From Paenalicyclobacillus mengziensis (GTDB lineage Bacteria; Bacillota; Bacilli; Alicyclobacillales; Alicyclobacillaceae): a stretch of DNA of 64,000 nt. Positions 8,220 through 16,881 of the stretch are shown here, piece by piece (the first letter of the stretch is position 1; each line of letters starts with the position of its first letter). Below the pieces are notes generated by a model. It saw only the letters and a program-made list of their open reading frames with translations. It made no database searches and was not told the origin of the DNA. A program made the translations under genes and the position numbers. The DNA lies in assembly GCF_017298635.1 (NCBI RefSeq), contig NZ_CP071182.1:1674001-1738000 (forward strand). Direction: 5' to 3'.

Positions 8220-9602
8220 TCAGGCCATGACACTTGCACCTATCTTTTCAAACAGCATGCAGAACACGGCTTGAATGCGTGCAAAGTTCTTCAGGCTGTA
8301 GTGCTCATTGGGAGCGTGAGCACCATCGTGTCCGAGCGTTGCGCCGAGTGTGATGGTATCAACACCGAGGATATTTTTAAACATGGCAGTAATCGGGACC
8401 GTCCCACCGCCACGAATGTGGACAGGAGCAACGTCCGACGCAGCACTGAGGGCTTCTTCGAGCGCTGCTAAACCGGGATGGTTTTTATCGAGCACGTAAG
8501 GCTCCGCATCACCCGGTGCAGCGGTTACAGTGACATCCACTTCGGCTGGAGCATACTTGCGGATATGTGCAGCCACCAGTTCCTGAATCCGAGCAGGCTG
8601 CTGGTCTGGAACTAAACGACACGTAATCTTGGCGAATGCTTCGCGAGGAATCACTGTCTTTGTGCCTTCTCCCTGATAACCGCCCCAGATACCGTTGATT
8701 TCAAGGGTCGGCCGAACGGTATTTCGTTCCTGAGGAGTGAATTCCGGCTCCCCGAAGAAGGCTTTGACACCCGTTTTCGCTTGGTAATCTACCGGATCGA
8801 ACGGATACTTTGCGATGTCCGCCTTGTCTTCCTCTGTCAGCGGGCGGACGTCGCTGTAAAAACCGTCTACCAGGATACGACCTTCACCGTCGCGCATGGA
8901 ATCAAGGACCCTGGTCAGGGCATGAATTGCGTTTGGGGCAATCCCGCCGGCGCCGCCAGAATGAAGGTCCGTCGAGGCGCTCGTAACATGAACCTCGAGG
9001 CCGATAAGTCCGCGTCTGCCCACATTTACGACGGGTGCACTTTTTGATCCGACACCACCGTCCGCACAGACGACCATGTCACAGGCGAGCAAGTCCTGAT
9101 GAGCAGCGATGAACGGCTCGAGCGATGGGCTTCCGATTTCCTCTTCGCCTTCACATAGAAATTTGATATTCACGGGGATGGTTCCGGTGGTCTGAAGGAG
9201 TGCTTCACAGGCGATAACAGGCAGAAGATCGTTGCCCTTCATATCAGAGGCACCGCGTGCGTACACAAGATCGCCGACGACGGTCGGCTCAAATGGAGGA
9301 TTCGTCCAGAGACCGAGCGGATCGGCAGGTTGCACATCAAAATGACCATAGACGAGGAGGGTTGGCTGCCCTTCAGCATGTAACCATTCTCCATACACGA
9401 TGGGATGGCCGCCGGTTTCCATGATTTGCACGCCTTCGATACCTGCTTGCTCCATACGAGACGATATCCACTTCGCTGCGTCACGAACGTCACCTGCATA
9501 GGCAGAGTCAGTAGAGACACTGGGAATTCGAAGAAACTCGAGGAGTTCATCGACAAAACGTTGTTGGTTGTCGTCCAGGTATTCTTGCCAAGTTGCGCTC
9601 AT
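8220..9602 (-). CDS. M20-family metallopeptidase (dipeptidase type)
   Basis: Zinc-dependent exopeptidase of the M20/ArgE-DapE superfamily, 460 residues, cytosolic. Metal and catalytic residues are visible: 'VYGHFDVQP' (first His and Asp), 'ARGASDMKG' (bridging Asp), 'CEGEEEIGS' (catalytic Glu pair) and near the C-terminus 'GHDGAHAPNEHYSL' (last His). A dimerisation domain with 'TDLHSGGAGGIAPNAI' is inserted. These features match the M20 'dipeptidase' subgroup (PgpD/CPG2-like). I chose the ATG at 9602 because an AGGAG box lies 8 nt upstream; a GTG 9 bp further out sits inside that box. Confidence 0.92.
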   Translation of the reverse strand: MSATWQEYLDDNQQRFVDELLEFLRIPSVSTDSAYAGDVRDAAKWISSRMEQAGIEGVQIMETGGHPIVYGEWLHAEGQPTLLVYGHFDVQPADPLGLWTNPPFEPTVVGDLVYARGASDMKGNDLLPVIACEALLQTTGTIPVNIKFLCEGEEEIGSPSLEPFIAAHQDLLACDMVVCADGGVGSKSAPVVNVGRRGLIGLEVHVTSASTDLHSGGAGGIAPNAIHALTRVLDSMRDGEGRILVDGFYSDVRPLTEEDKADIAKYPFDPVDYQAKTGVKAFFGEPEFTPQERNTVRPTLEINGIWGGYQGEGTKTVIPREAFAKITCRLVPDQQPARIQELVAAHIRKYAPAEVDVTVTAAPGDAEPYVLDKNHPGLAALEEALSAASDVAPVHIRGGGTVPITAMFKNILGVDTITLGATLGHDGAHAPNEHYSLKNFARIQAVFCMLFEKIGASVMA

Positions 9603-9692
9603 GAAGATCACTCCTACTCAGATTTATCCACACTTATATCTTACAACAATTCAGACAACTATTGCTGCGTGCGGGGTCCGTGTTTTGCGGTT

Positions 9693-10130
9693 TCAGTTGT
9701 TGTACAAATGCGCAGTGCAGTGTGGGCAGCGAGTCGCATCAATGTGGATCTCAGACATACAGTAGGTACACGTTTTCGTGGTTGGAGGAGCGACAGGCGC
9801 TGGTCTTTTAAAGCGATTGAACTGACGGACCACGAGGAAAACGACAAAAGCGACGATGAGAAAATTGATGACTGTGTTAATGAATGCGCCGTAATTAATC
9901 GTTGCCGCACCAGCAGCTTTGGCTTGTGCTAGGGTGTTGTAGTGTTTCTGCGAGAGATTGATAAACAGGTTGCTAAAATTGACCCTGCCGAGGATGAGTC
10001 CGATGGGTGGCATGATGATGCCGTTGACGAGAGATGTGACAATCTGGTTGAACGCCGCACCGATGATGACCGCTACGGCAAGATCTAACACATTACCTCT
10101 CATGATGAATTTATTAAATTCCCTGAACAA
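9693..10130 (-). CDS. mscL: Large-conductance mechanosensitive channel with zinc ribbon
   Basis: MscL, an osmotic safety valve in the membrane. After a TTG start the protein begins '[20 protein letters not shown]', the family N-terminus, followed by TM1 and the periplasmic loop with '[18 protein letters not shown]' as TM2. I chose TTG 10130 because AGGAGG lies 7 nt upstream and it gives the standard MscL N-terminus; an upstream ATG would add 12 atypical residues. The C-terminus (from about residue 110) carries '[18 protein letters not shown]', a CxxC..CxxC zinc ribbon, as in some other MscL proteins. The protein is 145 residues. Confidence 0.95.
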   Translation of the reverse strand: MFREFNKFIMRGNVLDLAVAVIIGAAFNQIVTSLVNGIIMPPIGLILGRVNFSNLFINLSQKHYNTLAQAKAAGAATINYGAFINTVINFLIVAFVVFLVVRQFNRFKRPAPVAPPTTKTCTYCMSEIHIDATRCPHCTAHLYNN

Positions 10131-10269
10131 ACTCCCGCCTCCTATACCTTCAATTAGGTTGTGCATATTCTAGTAGACGACGTAGAGTCCGTCAACGGGT
10201 TTGTATAAACTAGATTTGAGTGGGAGACGCTGCAAGAGGTTTATCGCTTGAGTCGTGAGGAGGGACAAC

Positions 10270-11271
10270 ATGCAATATAGAAAGTTGGGACAGACAGGAC
10301 CTACGGTCTCGCGTATTGCCTTAGGTTGCATGGGAATGTCAGGGATGTATGGCCAATCGGATCGGCAAGAAAGCATTGCCACCATTCACGCCGCACTTGA
10401 TGCCGGTGTCACACTGCTTGACACAGGAGATTTTTATGGGATGGGACATAATGAGTTGCTGATTGGAGAGGTGCTGCACGGAAGAAACCGTGACGACCTT
10501 TGTATCAGCGTCAAATTTGGCGCGCTCAGAACACCGGCTGGGCCGTTTTCGGGATACGACTGCCGGCCTGAGGCATTGAAGAACTTTCTCGCCTACACGC
10601 TCACTCGGCTCGGGACGGACTACGTTGACATCTACAGGCCTGCCCGTGTCGATCCTGATGTGCCGATTGAGGAGACGGTTGGCGCGATTGCAGAAATGGT
10701 TCAGGCGGGATACGTGCGGCACATTGGACTGTCCGAAGTGGCTGCTGATACATTGCGCCGCGCCAATGCGGTTCATCCAATTACGGACGTACAAATCGAG
10801 TATTCGATGATGTCGAGAGGGATTGAAGCCGAGATCCTTCCTACTGCTCGCGAACTCGGAGTGAGTATTACGGCATATGGGGTGCTTTCTCGCGGGCTGC
10901 TCGGAGGAGCCTTCCAGCAGAGTACGAAGCAGAGAGACATTCGCAGCGCGATGCCGCGTTTCCAGGGAGAAAATCTGGCCAAGAACCTTGCCTTGGTTGA
11001 CGCTTTGCGTGTGATAGCAGAGGAAAAAGGTTGCACCGTGGCCCAACTGAGCATTGCATGGGTGTTGCATCAAGGAGATGACATTGTGCCGCTGATTGGA
11101 GCTCGGCGTGTTCAACAGTTGACCTCAGCTGTTGAATCCCTGGACATAATCCTGAGTGATGATGATGTAAGCCGTATTGAAAAAGCGGTGCCACAGACAG
11201 CGGTCGCAGGTGAACGTTATGGGGCATCACAAATGGTTCACCTTGACAGTGAACGGACGGTGTCCAAGTAG
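10270..11271 (+). CDS. Aldo/keto reductase with His-to-Ala in the active-site tetrad
   Basis: NAD(P)H-dependent oxidoreductase of the AKR superfamily, about 333 residues. The start ATG 10270 has GAGGAGGG 5 nt upstream. 'DTGDFYGMGHNELLIGEVL' carries the catalytic Asp and Tyr and 'ISVKFGA' the Lys, but the strand that usually reads '..QHRVDP' reads 'DIYRPARVDP', so the tetrad His is Ala. I recall this variant in one AKR subgroup, so it need not mean loss of activity. The cofactor-binding end 'VPLIGARRVQQL' is intact. It lies 28 bp upstream of the threonine-aldolase-like gene and probably shares its transcript. Confidence 0.88.
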   Translation: MQYRKLGQTGPTVSRIALGCMGMSGMYGQSDRQESIATIHAALDAGVTLLDTGDFYGMGHNELLIGEVLHGRNRDDLCISVKFGALRTPAGPFSGYDCRPEALKNFLAYTLTRLGTDYVDIYRPARVDPDVPIEETVGAIAEMVQAGYVRHIGLSEVAADTLRRANAVHPITDVQIEYSMMSRGIEAEILPTARELGVSITAYGVLSRGLLGGAFQQSTKQRDIRSAMPRFQGENLAKNLALVDALRVIAEEKGCTVAQLSIAWVLHQGDDIVPLIGARRVQQLTSAVESLDIILSDDDVSRIEKAVPQTAVAGERYGASQMVHLDSERTVSK

Positions 11272-11299
11272 AAACCACTTCGGGAACAGGGGAGAGAAC

Positions 11300-12397
11300 A
11301 TGATGCCGGAGGAAAACCAGTTGCTGGAGGCCTTTAAACAGACACAGTACCAACTTGCAGGTCACGGGCGTCGCAACGTTCAGGTCTTGAAAGATGCCTT
11401 CGCCGCAATAGACGGACAAGAAGCGAGTGATATCTACGGTAAGGGGGAGATCATTGAAGACTTCGAGGCACAGATGGCCGCGTATTTAGGAAAAGAAGAT
11501 GCGGTATTTTTCCCAAGCGGCACCATGGCACAACAGATTGCGTTGCGCATCTGGTGCGACCGCAAGGGACTTCGCAAAGTAGCCTACCATCCGCTGTGTC
11601 ACCTGGAAATCCATGAAGAAGACGGTTTAAAGGTCTTGCATCAGATTGAACCTCTGTTACTTGCGGAAAAAGACCGTCTGATTGACCTCGATGACGTCCG
11701 TAACATCCGTGAAGAGCTATCGTGTTTACTGCTTGAATTGCCACAGCGCGAGATTGGCGGTCAGCTACCTGATTACCAGACGTTGGAGGACATCTCCAAG
11801 CATTGCAGAGAGCGGGGAATCAAGTTACACCTCGACGGGGCCAGGCTGTTTGAAGTTCTTCCGTATTACCGGAGGAGTGCTGCGGAAATTTGCCAGCTGT
11901 TCGACAGCGTGTATGTTTCGTTTTATAAGGGCATTGGCGGTATCGCGGGAGCGATTCTGGCCGGTGACAGCGATTTTATCAAGGAAGCGGTTGTCTGGAA
12001 ACGCCGTCATGGTGGCGACCTTATCAGCCTCTATCCTTATATCATCAGTGCCCGCCACTACTTTGGCGATAGGATTGGCAAGATGCAGAAGTATTACGAG
12101 GAAGCCAAAGAACTCGCGGTTCGTTTTCAGCAGTGCTACGCCGTCTCTACTCTCCCGGAAGTACCGGTTAGTAACATGTTTCATGTCCAGATTGAGTTCC
12201 CGAAAGGTGTTGTGGAAGATGTTCTAGCGGCCATCTATCTTGACACGGACATCGGATTCACCGGGAACTTGAGAGAGGTCAGCGACACGCGCTGCTCGTT
12301 TGAAGTGAGTCTCGGCGATGCCTATGAACGTATACCAGGAGACAGACTAGACAAAGCATTTGAGATGCTTTGTGCAAAGTTATTGGCGCTCGTTTAA
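11300..12397 (+). CDS. PLP-dependent threonine aldolase / beta-eliminating lyase family
   Basis: Pyridoxal-phosphate enzyme, 365 residues, related to low-specificity L-threonine aldolases (threonine or allo-threonine to glycine and acetaldehyde). Visible landmarks are 'AVFFPSGTMAQQIALR' (cofactor phosphate site), 'LHLDGARLFEV' (Asp and Arg of the PLP pocket) and 'VYVSFYKGIGGIAGAIL', where the Lys should bind PLP. Two ATGs in tandem (11300, 11303) follow a GGGGAGAGAA site. The longer open frame upstream overlaps the aldo/keto reductase and is not needed. Substrate is not certain because this clade is divergent from LtaE. Confidence 0.85.
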   Translation: MMPEENQLLEAFKQTQYQLAGHGRRNVQVLKDAFAAIDGQEASDIYGKGEIIEDFEAQMAAYLGKEDAVFFPSGTMAQQIALRIWCDRKGLRKVAYHPLCHLEIHEEDGLKVLHQIEPLLLAEKDRLIDLDDVRNIREELSCLLLELPQREIGGQLPDYQTLEDISKHCRERGIKLHLDGARLFEVLPYYRRSAAEICQLFDSVYVSFYKGIGGIAGAILAGDSDFIKEAVVWKRRHGGDLISLYPYIISARHYFGDRIGKMQKYYEEAKELAVRFQQCYAVSTLPEVPVSNMFHVQIEFPKGVVEDVLAAIYLDTDIGFTGNLREVSDTRCSFEVSLGDAYERIPGDRLDKAFEMLCAKLLALV

Positions 12398-12426
12398 AAT
12401 TGTTGCAGCTGTTGTTTGTGAAGTGG

Positions 12427-12465
12427 AAGTCATTGGTTGCGAACTGGGAGTCATTGGTTGTGACG
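12427..12465. repeat. Two-copy tandem repeat, period 21 bp
   Basis: AGTCATTGGTTG occurs at 12428 and 12449 with similar flanks, just after the aldolase-like gene. Confidence 0.7.
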
Positions 12466-12493
12466 ACACAAGTTGACCCATCGTCGTGCTCTG

Positions 12494-12519
12494 GTCCGGC
12501 CTGCGAAGGCCGGACGTTT
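12494..12519 (+). terminator. Probable terminator of the aldolase-like gene
   Basis: Perfect 9-bp stem GTCCGGCCT / AGGCCGGAC with a GCGA tetraloop. The following T-tract is short (GTTTGG), so efficiency is uncertain. Confidence 0.7.
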
Positions 12520-12674
12520 GGTGTAAAGCTGTTCCCGGTCATCCGTTCATCCGACTGTAATCTGATTCACCATCATCCATCCTTTTGCAACCGTATCTGT
12601 ACGCTGTATTCAGATTATTTAGATATTTTATGATTTGATATTGCATGATGGCGCCCTTACCGTCAATAAAAGTC

Positions 12675-12706
12675 TTGACTGAATTCACTCATAACAATAT
12701 GGTTAT
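12675..12706 (+). promoter_or_regulatory. ars promoter with ArsR-like operator
   Basis: TTGACT (12675-12680) and TATGGT (12698-12703) are 17 bp apart. The dyad ATAACAATATGGTTAT (12691-12706) overlaps the -10 box, as expected for ArsR-type repressors that block RNA polymerase until As(III) binds. The arsR start is 26 bp further on. Confidence 0.7.
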
Positions 12707-12731
12707 ATTGTTTGGCGCAGGGGGTGAACGG

Positions 12732-13055
12732 ATGGAGTTCGAACAGCTGGCTGAAGCTCTAAAGGCACTCGGTGAAACTACAAGGCTGAAGATAGTTGCA
12801 CTGCTGACGATTCGAGATTGCTGTGTCTGTGAACTCGTTCCCTTGTTTGGAATTTCGCAGCCTGCCATATCGAAGCATTTAGGTCGACTGAAGACAACCG
12901 GACTTGTCAAGGAAACGAGAAAAGGGCAGTGGGTGTTTTATTCGCTGAATCGAGAACGGCTCTCAGAACTGAGTATATCTCTCAATCACTTACCCGATCT
13001 TACTCATGAGCTGAAAAGACTTGAAGAACAAGGCCACCTCGTGTGCAGCGAATGA
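12732..13055 (+). CDS. arsR: ArsR-family arsenic-responsive repressor
   Basis: Winged-helix metalloregulator, 107 residues, expected to repress the arsRBC operon and release DNA on As(III)/Sb(III) binding. The Cys motif 'RDCCVCELVPLFG' (Cys30, Cys31, Cys33) sits at the start of the DNA-binding helix as in the classic CVC-type ArsR, followed by the recognition helix 'SQPAISKHLGRLKTTG' and wing 'KGQWVFYSL'. The ATG 12732 has a GGGGTGA site; the open frame upstream of it overlaps the promoter. arsB follows after 28 bp. Confidence 0.93.
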   Translation: MEFEQLAEALKALGETTRLKIVALLTIRDCCVCELVPLFGISQPAISKHLGRLKTTGLVKETRKGQWVFYSLNRERLSELSISLNHLPDLTHELKRLEEQGHLVCSE

Positions 13056-13083
13056 TTGTACATACACCGGATCGGAGGGGAAC

Positions 13084-14382
13084 ATGTTTTCCACATGGCT
13101 TGCAATCGTTATTTTTGTCATTACGCTGACGCTTGTCATCTGGCAGCCGCGAGGACTCGGTATCGGCTGGACAGCTGTCGGCGGCGCGGTGTTGGCGTTG
13201 ATTTTTCGGGTTGTGTCGTTTCACGACGTGTGGAGTGTTACACAAATCGTTTGGGACGCCACCCTGACTTTTGTTGGCATCATCATTATCTCTACGATTC
13301 TCGACAGGATTGGCTTTTTTGAATGGGCTGCTCTGAAGATGGCACACGCTGCGAAGGGTGATGGGCGAAAGGTATTCCTGTTCGTAATCCTCTTAGGGGC
13401 CATGGTGTCGGCCTTTTTTGCGAATGACGGAGCCGCCCTAATCCTGACCCCAATTGTTCTTGAAAAGGTCAAACTGTTGAAGTTTGACATGAAGCGGATG
13501 CTGCCGTTCATCATGGCGAGCGGGTTCATCGCGGATACCACGTCACTGCCGTTTATCATCAGCAACCTGGTCAACATTGTTTCAGCAGACTATTTTCACG
13601 TCGGGTTTCTCAGCTACGCCATTCATATGATTGTTCCCGACTTGTTCTCACTGGCCGCGAGCGTTCTTGTGCTTTACCTGTTTTTCCACAAGGATATACC
13701 GCGAGAGTACGACCCTCGGAACTTGTCCGATCCCGCTCATGCCATTGTTCACGATGGGATGTTTCGGATGTCTTGGGTCATTCTTGGTGTGCTGCTGATT
13801 GGGTACATTTTGACTGAACTATTGCACATTCCAGTCTCCAGCGTAGCAGGGTTTATCGCGATTGTGTTCCTCATTGCAGGCGGCAGTACGAAAGTGATTC
13901 GTCCATGGGCCGTGGTGCGGGAGGCACCCTGGTCGATTGTATTTTTCTCGATTGGCATGTACGTCGTCGTATATGGCCTTCGAAACGTGGGGTTGACAAG
14001 TCTGCTTGGGCACGTGATTGAGTGGACGACACATGGTGGACTGTTTATTGGCACTGTTGCGACTGGATTCATCGCGGCCATTTTATCGAGTGTGATGAAC
14101 AACATGCCGTCGGTCATGATTGGCGCCTTGGCGATTCATTCGACCAATGCCGTCGGTGTGATGCATCAAGCGCTGGTGTACGCGAATGTCATTGGTTGTG
14201 ATTTGGGACCAAAGATAACCCCAATCGGATCGCTGGCTACGCTCCTTTGGTTGCACGTGCTTGGTAAGAGAGGTGTCTCCATCACTTGGGGAAGATATTT
14301 TAAAACGGGAGTTGTGCTGACCCTACCAACTTTGTTTGTAACCCTTGCGGGTTTGTACTTGTGGATTTTGATCGTTGGATAG
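13084..14382 (+). CDS. arsB: Arsenite efflux pump ArsB
   Basis: Integral membrane As(OH)3/Sb(OH)3:H+ antiporter of the ArsB/ion-transporter superfamily, 432 residues, close to the family's 429, with about twelve membrane segments. Matching stretches are 'FVGIIIISTILDRIGFFEWA', 'FFANDGAALILTPIVLEKV' and 'ANVIGCDLGPKITPIGSLAT'. GGAGGGGA precedes the ATG; an upstream frame extension overlaps arsR and is not needed. No arsA ATPase is present, so it should run on proton motive force. Confidence 0.94.
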   Translation: MFSTWLAIVIFVITLTLVIWQPRGLGIGWTAVGGAVLALIFRVVSFHDVWSVTQIVWDATLTFVGIIIISTILDRIGFFEWAALKMAHAAKGDGRKVFLFVILLGAMVSAFFANDGAALILTPIVLEKVKLLKFDMKRMLPFIMASGFIADTTSLPFIISNLVNIVSADYFHVGFLSYAIHMIVPDLFSLAASVLVLYLFFHKDIPREYDPRNLSDPAHAIVHDGMFRMSWVILGVLLIGYILTELLHIPVSSVAGFIAIVFLIAGGSTKVIRPWAVVREAPWSIVFFSIGMYVVVYGLRNVGLTSLLGHVIEWTTHGGLFIGTVATGFIAAILSSVMNNMPSVMIGALAIHSTNAVGVMHQALVYANVIGCDLGPKITPIGSLATLLWLHVLGKRGVSITWGRYFKTGVVLTLPTLFVTLAGLYLWILIVG

Positions 14383-14385
14383 CAT

Positions 14386-14435
14386 TGAGCTGAAACATAG
14401 TGAGTTGAAACTGAGTTGAAACATAATGAATTGAC
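14386..14435. repeat. Short imperfect tandem repeats between arsB and arsC
   Basis: TGAGYTGAAAC-like units start at 14386, 14401, 14412 and 14427 (spacing 15, 11, 15 bp). They fill most of the gap and stop just before the arsC ribosome site. Confidence 0.75.
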
Positions 14436-14449
14436 GGGGGCCTGTATCC

Positions 14450-14884
14450 ATGACGAAGCCGATTGTGTACTTTCTTTGTACGGGAAATTCGTGCCGCAGC
14501 CAGATTGCCGAGGGCTGGGCAAGACAACTTGGCGGTGATGCGATAGATGTCTACAGTGCCGGTGTTGAGGCGCATGGACTCAACCCTCGTGCCGTCGCAA
14601 CAATGAAGGAAGCAGGCATAGACATCTCCCATCATCAGTCAAAGTTCATTGACAACGACCTGTTGCATCGCGCTGATTACGTCATTACGCTGTGCGGTGA
14701 CGCGAATGATAGGTGCCCAGTTACGCCGCCTCATGTCCATCGCTTGCACTGGGGATTTGAAGACCCTGCGAAGGCCGTCGGTACAGAAGAGGAGATTGAA
14801 GGGAAGTTTCGAGAAGTGCGGGATGCCATCAGGAGCCGCATCCAACTGTTTCTCGACGAGTTGGCCGGACGATCCGCGCAATAA
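14450..14884 (+). CDS. arsC: Arsenate reductase, thioredoxin-coupled (LMW-PTP fold)
   Basis: Cytosolic enzyme of 144 residues reducing As(V) to As(III) for export by ArsB. The P-loop 'CTGNSCRSQ' has nucleophile Cys10, and the redox pair is Cys82 and Cys89 in '[10 protein letters not shown]', exactly the Staphylococcus pI258 numbering, so reducing power should come from thioredoxin. Third gene of arsR-arsB-arsC; the gap to arsB is filled by small tandem repeats. The first unit of a palindromic repeat array overlaps its stop codon. Confidence 0.95.
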   Translation: MTKPIVYFLCTGNSCRSQIAEGWARQLGGDAIDVYSAGVEAHGLNPRAVATMKEAGIDISHHQSKFIDNDLLHRADYVITLCGDANDRCPVTPPHVHRLHWGFEDPAKAVGTEEEIEGKFREVRDAIRSRIQLFLDELAGRSAQ

Positions 14885-15089
14885 AGCGTTGTGGAAGCGC
14901 TACTTCGATGCGTACCGCTCGTCTGGCAAAAAATAACGCGTTGTAGAAGCGTTAAGCCCTCCATCTCGGAAAATAACGCGCTGGCGAAGTGTTATTCGAC
15001 TCCGCCAGACGAATAACGCGCGAAGAGCGCGTTATTTCCTTCCAATATGGCCTGAAGGCGGTTAGATAGCGCGTCCACAACGCGCTATC
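14880..15089. repeat. Palindromic repeat array, cluster 1 (five units)
   Basis: Five units of about 25 bp start at 14880, 14932, 14972, 15012 and 15065, that is 52-40-40-53 bp apart. The consensus is AATAACGC, 8-9 nt, GCGTTATT. The unit at 15012 is a near-perfect palindrome, and the one at 15065 (GATAGCGC..GCGCTATC) shows paired changes in both arms. The gaps also hold complementary 9-mers (TCGTCTGGC at 14919, GCCAGACGA at 15004). The array fills the gap between convergent arsC and the deacetylase gene. Confidence 0.9.
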
Positions 15090-15159
15090 TGCCGATCCGG
15101 TGCGATCCGAGCCAATACGATGCGACAAGACATAAAGAAGTGCGTACGATTAGACCCGA

Positions 15160-16236
15160 TTAAGTAGCATGGATGTCAGTTTGGCTGGGTTTCGCCGGAA
15201 CGAGACTCGGTTTTACGGGAACCAGTTCAGCAGGCGACCCGGCAGTACTTAAAATCTTGTTGATGACTTGCGCTGTATTGGAATAAAGTCCAACGTCAAT
15301 GCGATCAATGTACCATGAACTCGTCGACTGGTAGTCTGCGCCAGATGCAGTTGTATAGAAATACCGATAACCCGCAGCTCTGGCCGCTTCGTAAGCGGTC
15401 AAATTCCCATATCCGTACGGCCAAGCAATCTCGTTAACCGGACGTTTGAGGTGTTGCTGAATTTGTAGCCTCGCCGTTAAAAAGTCATGGTAATCCCTGA
15501 GAAAGTACTGTTTTGGTGTTTGCCACTTTCCATTGTAGTAGGCCGTATCAAAGGCAGGTATGAGCTTGCCATTTACGTTCACTAAATAATGTAGGTCATA
15601 CGTGTGACTCTCAATGGCCATGCCTGCTTTCGCTATCGCCTGCACCTCAGGCCAGGTCATGAACCCAGGAAAGTTGATATCTTGGGAATGTGTAATAATA
15701 AAGAAGGTACCCGGCATGTGGTACTTCATGAGAATCGGAAAGGCGTGCGTGTACATGCTGCGATAACCATCGTCAAAAGTGAGCAGCACAGCGTTTGGCG
15801 GAACGGTGTTGCGGTGCTGGAGCCAGCCTGTAAACTGTTGGTTAGAAATCACGTTGAAGTGATATTGGTGAAGTGCCTGTAAGTCTGCTGCAAAGGTCGT
15901 CGGTGACATGTTAAATTTGGAGTTTAGGTGTAAAGACATGTCATGAAAAGAAACGACGACAACTCGGTCTGTGTAGTACACATCTTTCTTTAAGTTCACA
16001 GCCGTGCCAGTGGTGACAGACTGATGGGACGGCACGAGTTCCATTAAATAGACAGGGGCCAGTGCACGCTTCGCAGTCTTCTTTACGGTCTTCGTCAAAG
16101 TGATTTGTTGCTGGCTGCGAATCTCCGTGTGGTGTAAGGCAGCAGAGGGCTTAGCAGTCATGCTGCAACCCACTAGTGAAGTCATCATTGCCCCCGCCAT
16201 GCCGACAGTAATAGCAGCGCGCTTGAATTTTCGCAC
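15160..16236 (-). CDS. Lipoprotein polysaccharide deacetylase (CE4/NodB domain)
   Basis: Membrane-anchored exported hydrolase, 358 residues, expected to remove acetyl groups from peptidoglycan or another extracellular glycan. The N-terminus is a lipoprotein signal with lipobox 'LVGC' (about residues 21-24). The NodB domain begins near residue 90 and has 'LLTFDDGYRSM' (about residue 150, motif 1 Asp pair), 'MAIESHTYDLHYL' (motif 2 His pair), and later 'NEIAWPYGYGNL' (motif 3). The C-terminal tail is Pro/Lys/Val-rich ('VPVKPSLVPAKPS') and repeats itself. The signal start has a GGAGG site (rc of 'cacctcc'). Confidence 0.88.
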   Translation of the reverse strand: MRKFKRAAITVGMAGAMMTSLVGCSMTAKPSAALHHTEIRSQQQITLTKTVKKTAKRALAPVYLMELVPSHQSVTTGTAVNLKKDVYYTDRVVVVSFHDMSLHLNSKFNMSPTTFAADLQALHQYHFNVISNQQFTGWLQHRNTVPPNAVLLTFDDGYRSMYTHAFPILMKYHMPGTFFIITHSQDINFPGFMTWPEVQAIAKAGMAIESHTYDLHYLVNVNGKLIPAFDTAYYNGKWQTPKQYFLRDYHDFLTARLQIQQHLKRPVNEIAWPYGYGNLTAYEAARAAGYRYFYTTASGADYQSTSSWYIDRIDVGLYSNTAQVINKILSTAGSPAELVPVKPSLVPAKPSQTDIHAT

Positions 16237-16400
16237 GTGGCACGACCTCCAGTCTGTTCAGTTAAGGGTGGGCGAAACTACGGGCAGCAGCCACATTCGA
16301 ACGGTACTTAGGTGAATAGCAAAATTATTTTAGCAGGGCAGGTAGACATTCGTAAGTACCGGAAACATGAGATTTTGATGAGACCTTGAGGGAGTATGTA

Positions 16401-16429
16401 TTGACGCAGACGCGTGGGTGTGTTAATGT
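16401..16429 (+). promoter_or_regulatory. Promoter of the Mg2+ transport operon
   Basis: TTGACG (16401-16406) and TAATGT (16424-16429) with a 17-bp spacer, placed so that transcription would begin just before the M-box. Confidence 0.7.
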
Positions 16430-16439
16430 CCGTTTGCGG

Positions 16440-16604
16440 AAGCGTTCATAATCCTCGTTAGGTGAGGCGTCTGTATAAACACATGCCATTGCCCGGAAAC
16501 GTCGAAAGACGCCAATGGGTCACCAGGTCTTGCCGGACTAAGGCTTGACTTAATATGGCTGAGTGTTCGCTCTACGTTATACAGTGCTAAAGCTCAACAA
16601 GGGG
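16440..16604 (+). promoter_or_regulatory. M-box (ykoK) Mg2+ riboswitch
   Basis: The leader holds the conserved M-box blocks: 'TCGTTAGGTGAGGC' near 16455, 'GCCATTGCCCGGAAACGTC' near 16486, 'AAAGACGCCAATGGGTCA' near 16505, and 'GCCGGACTAAGGC' near 16532. High Mg2+ should compact the RNA and permit the terminator downstream. A run AAGGGGG (16599-16605) can pair with the 5' arm region of the terminator (CCCCCTT, 16623-16629), giving the antiterminator. It precedes the MgtE-sensor and Nramp-related genes. Confidence 0.93.
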
Positions 16605-16620
16605 GAGTCTATTACAGCGG

Positions 16621-16645
16621 AACCCCCTTTGCACGGGGTTTTTTT
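16621..16645 (+). terminator. Regulated terminator of the M-box leader
   Basis: AACCCC / GGGGTT stem (16621-16626, 16635-16640) followed by TTTTT. The left arm overlaps the stretch able to pair with AAGGGGG upstream, as expected of an attenuator. Confidence 0.85.
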
Positions 16646-16732
16646 GCGTTATACATGGGCCGATTTGTTGAGTATGGAGGATGCATTTATACCTGGAACC
16701 ACAGGATTTACATGAGATTACAAGTGGTATAT

Positions 16733-16846
16733 GGGATCGCCACTTATTTACGGGATCACCGCTTGTAAATGAGATCATAAGATTCGGATGGGAACGAAGG
16801 TTTTACGATGGGAATGAAGGTTTTACGATGGGCAAGAAGGTTTTAC
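16733..16846. repeat. Two adjacent sets of tandem repeats (19 bp x2, 20 bp x3)
   Basis: GGGATCRCCRCTTRTWWAY occurs at 16733 and 16752. GATGGGAAYGAAGGTTTTAC occurs at 16787, 16807 and 16827 with exact 20-bp period (third copy GGCAAG). They lie in the leader between the regulated terminator and the first gene. Confidence 0.85.
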
Positions 16847-16881
16847 ATGGAAGCAGGTTGAGCGGATAAACTGAGGATGAT

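Noticed and set aside
10339-11115. 258-codon minus-strand frame
   Set aside because: Antisense of the aldo/keto reductase with no recognisable domain.
14880-15089. CRISPR array
   Set aside because: The repeats are palindromes with only two spacer lengths (15 and 27-28 nt), spacers are partly complementary, and no cas gene is present.
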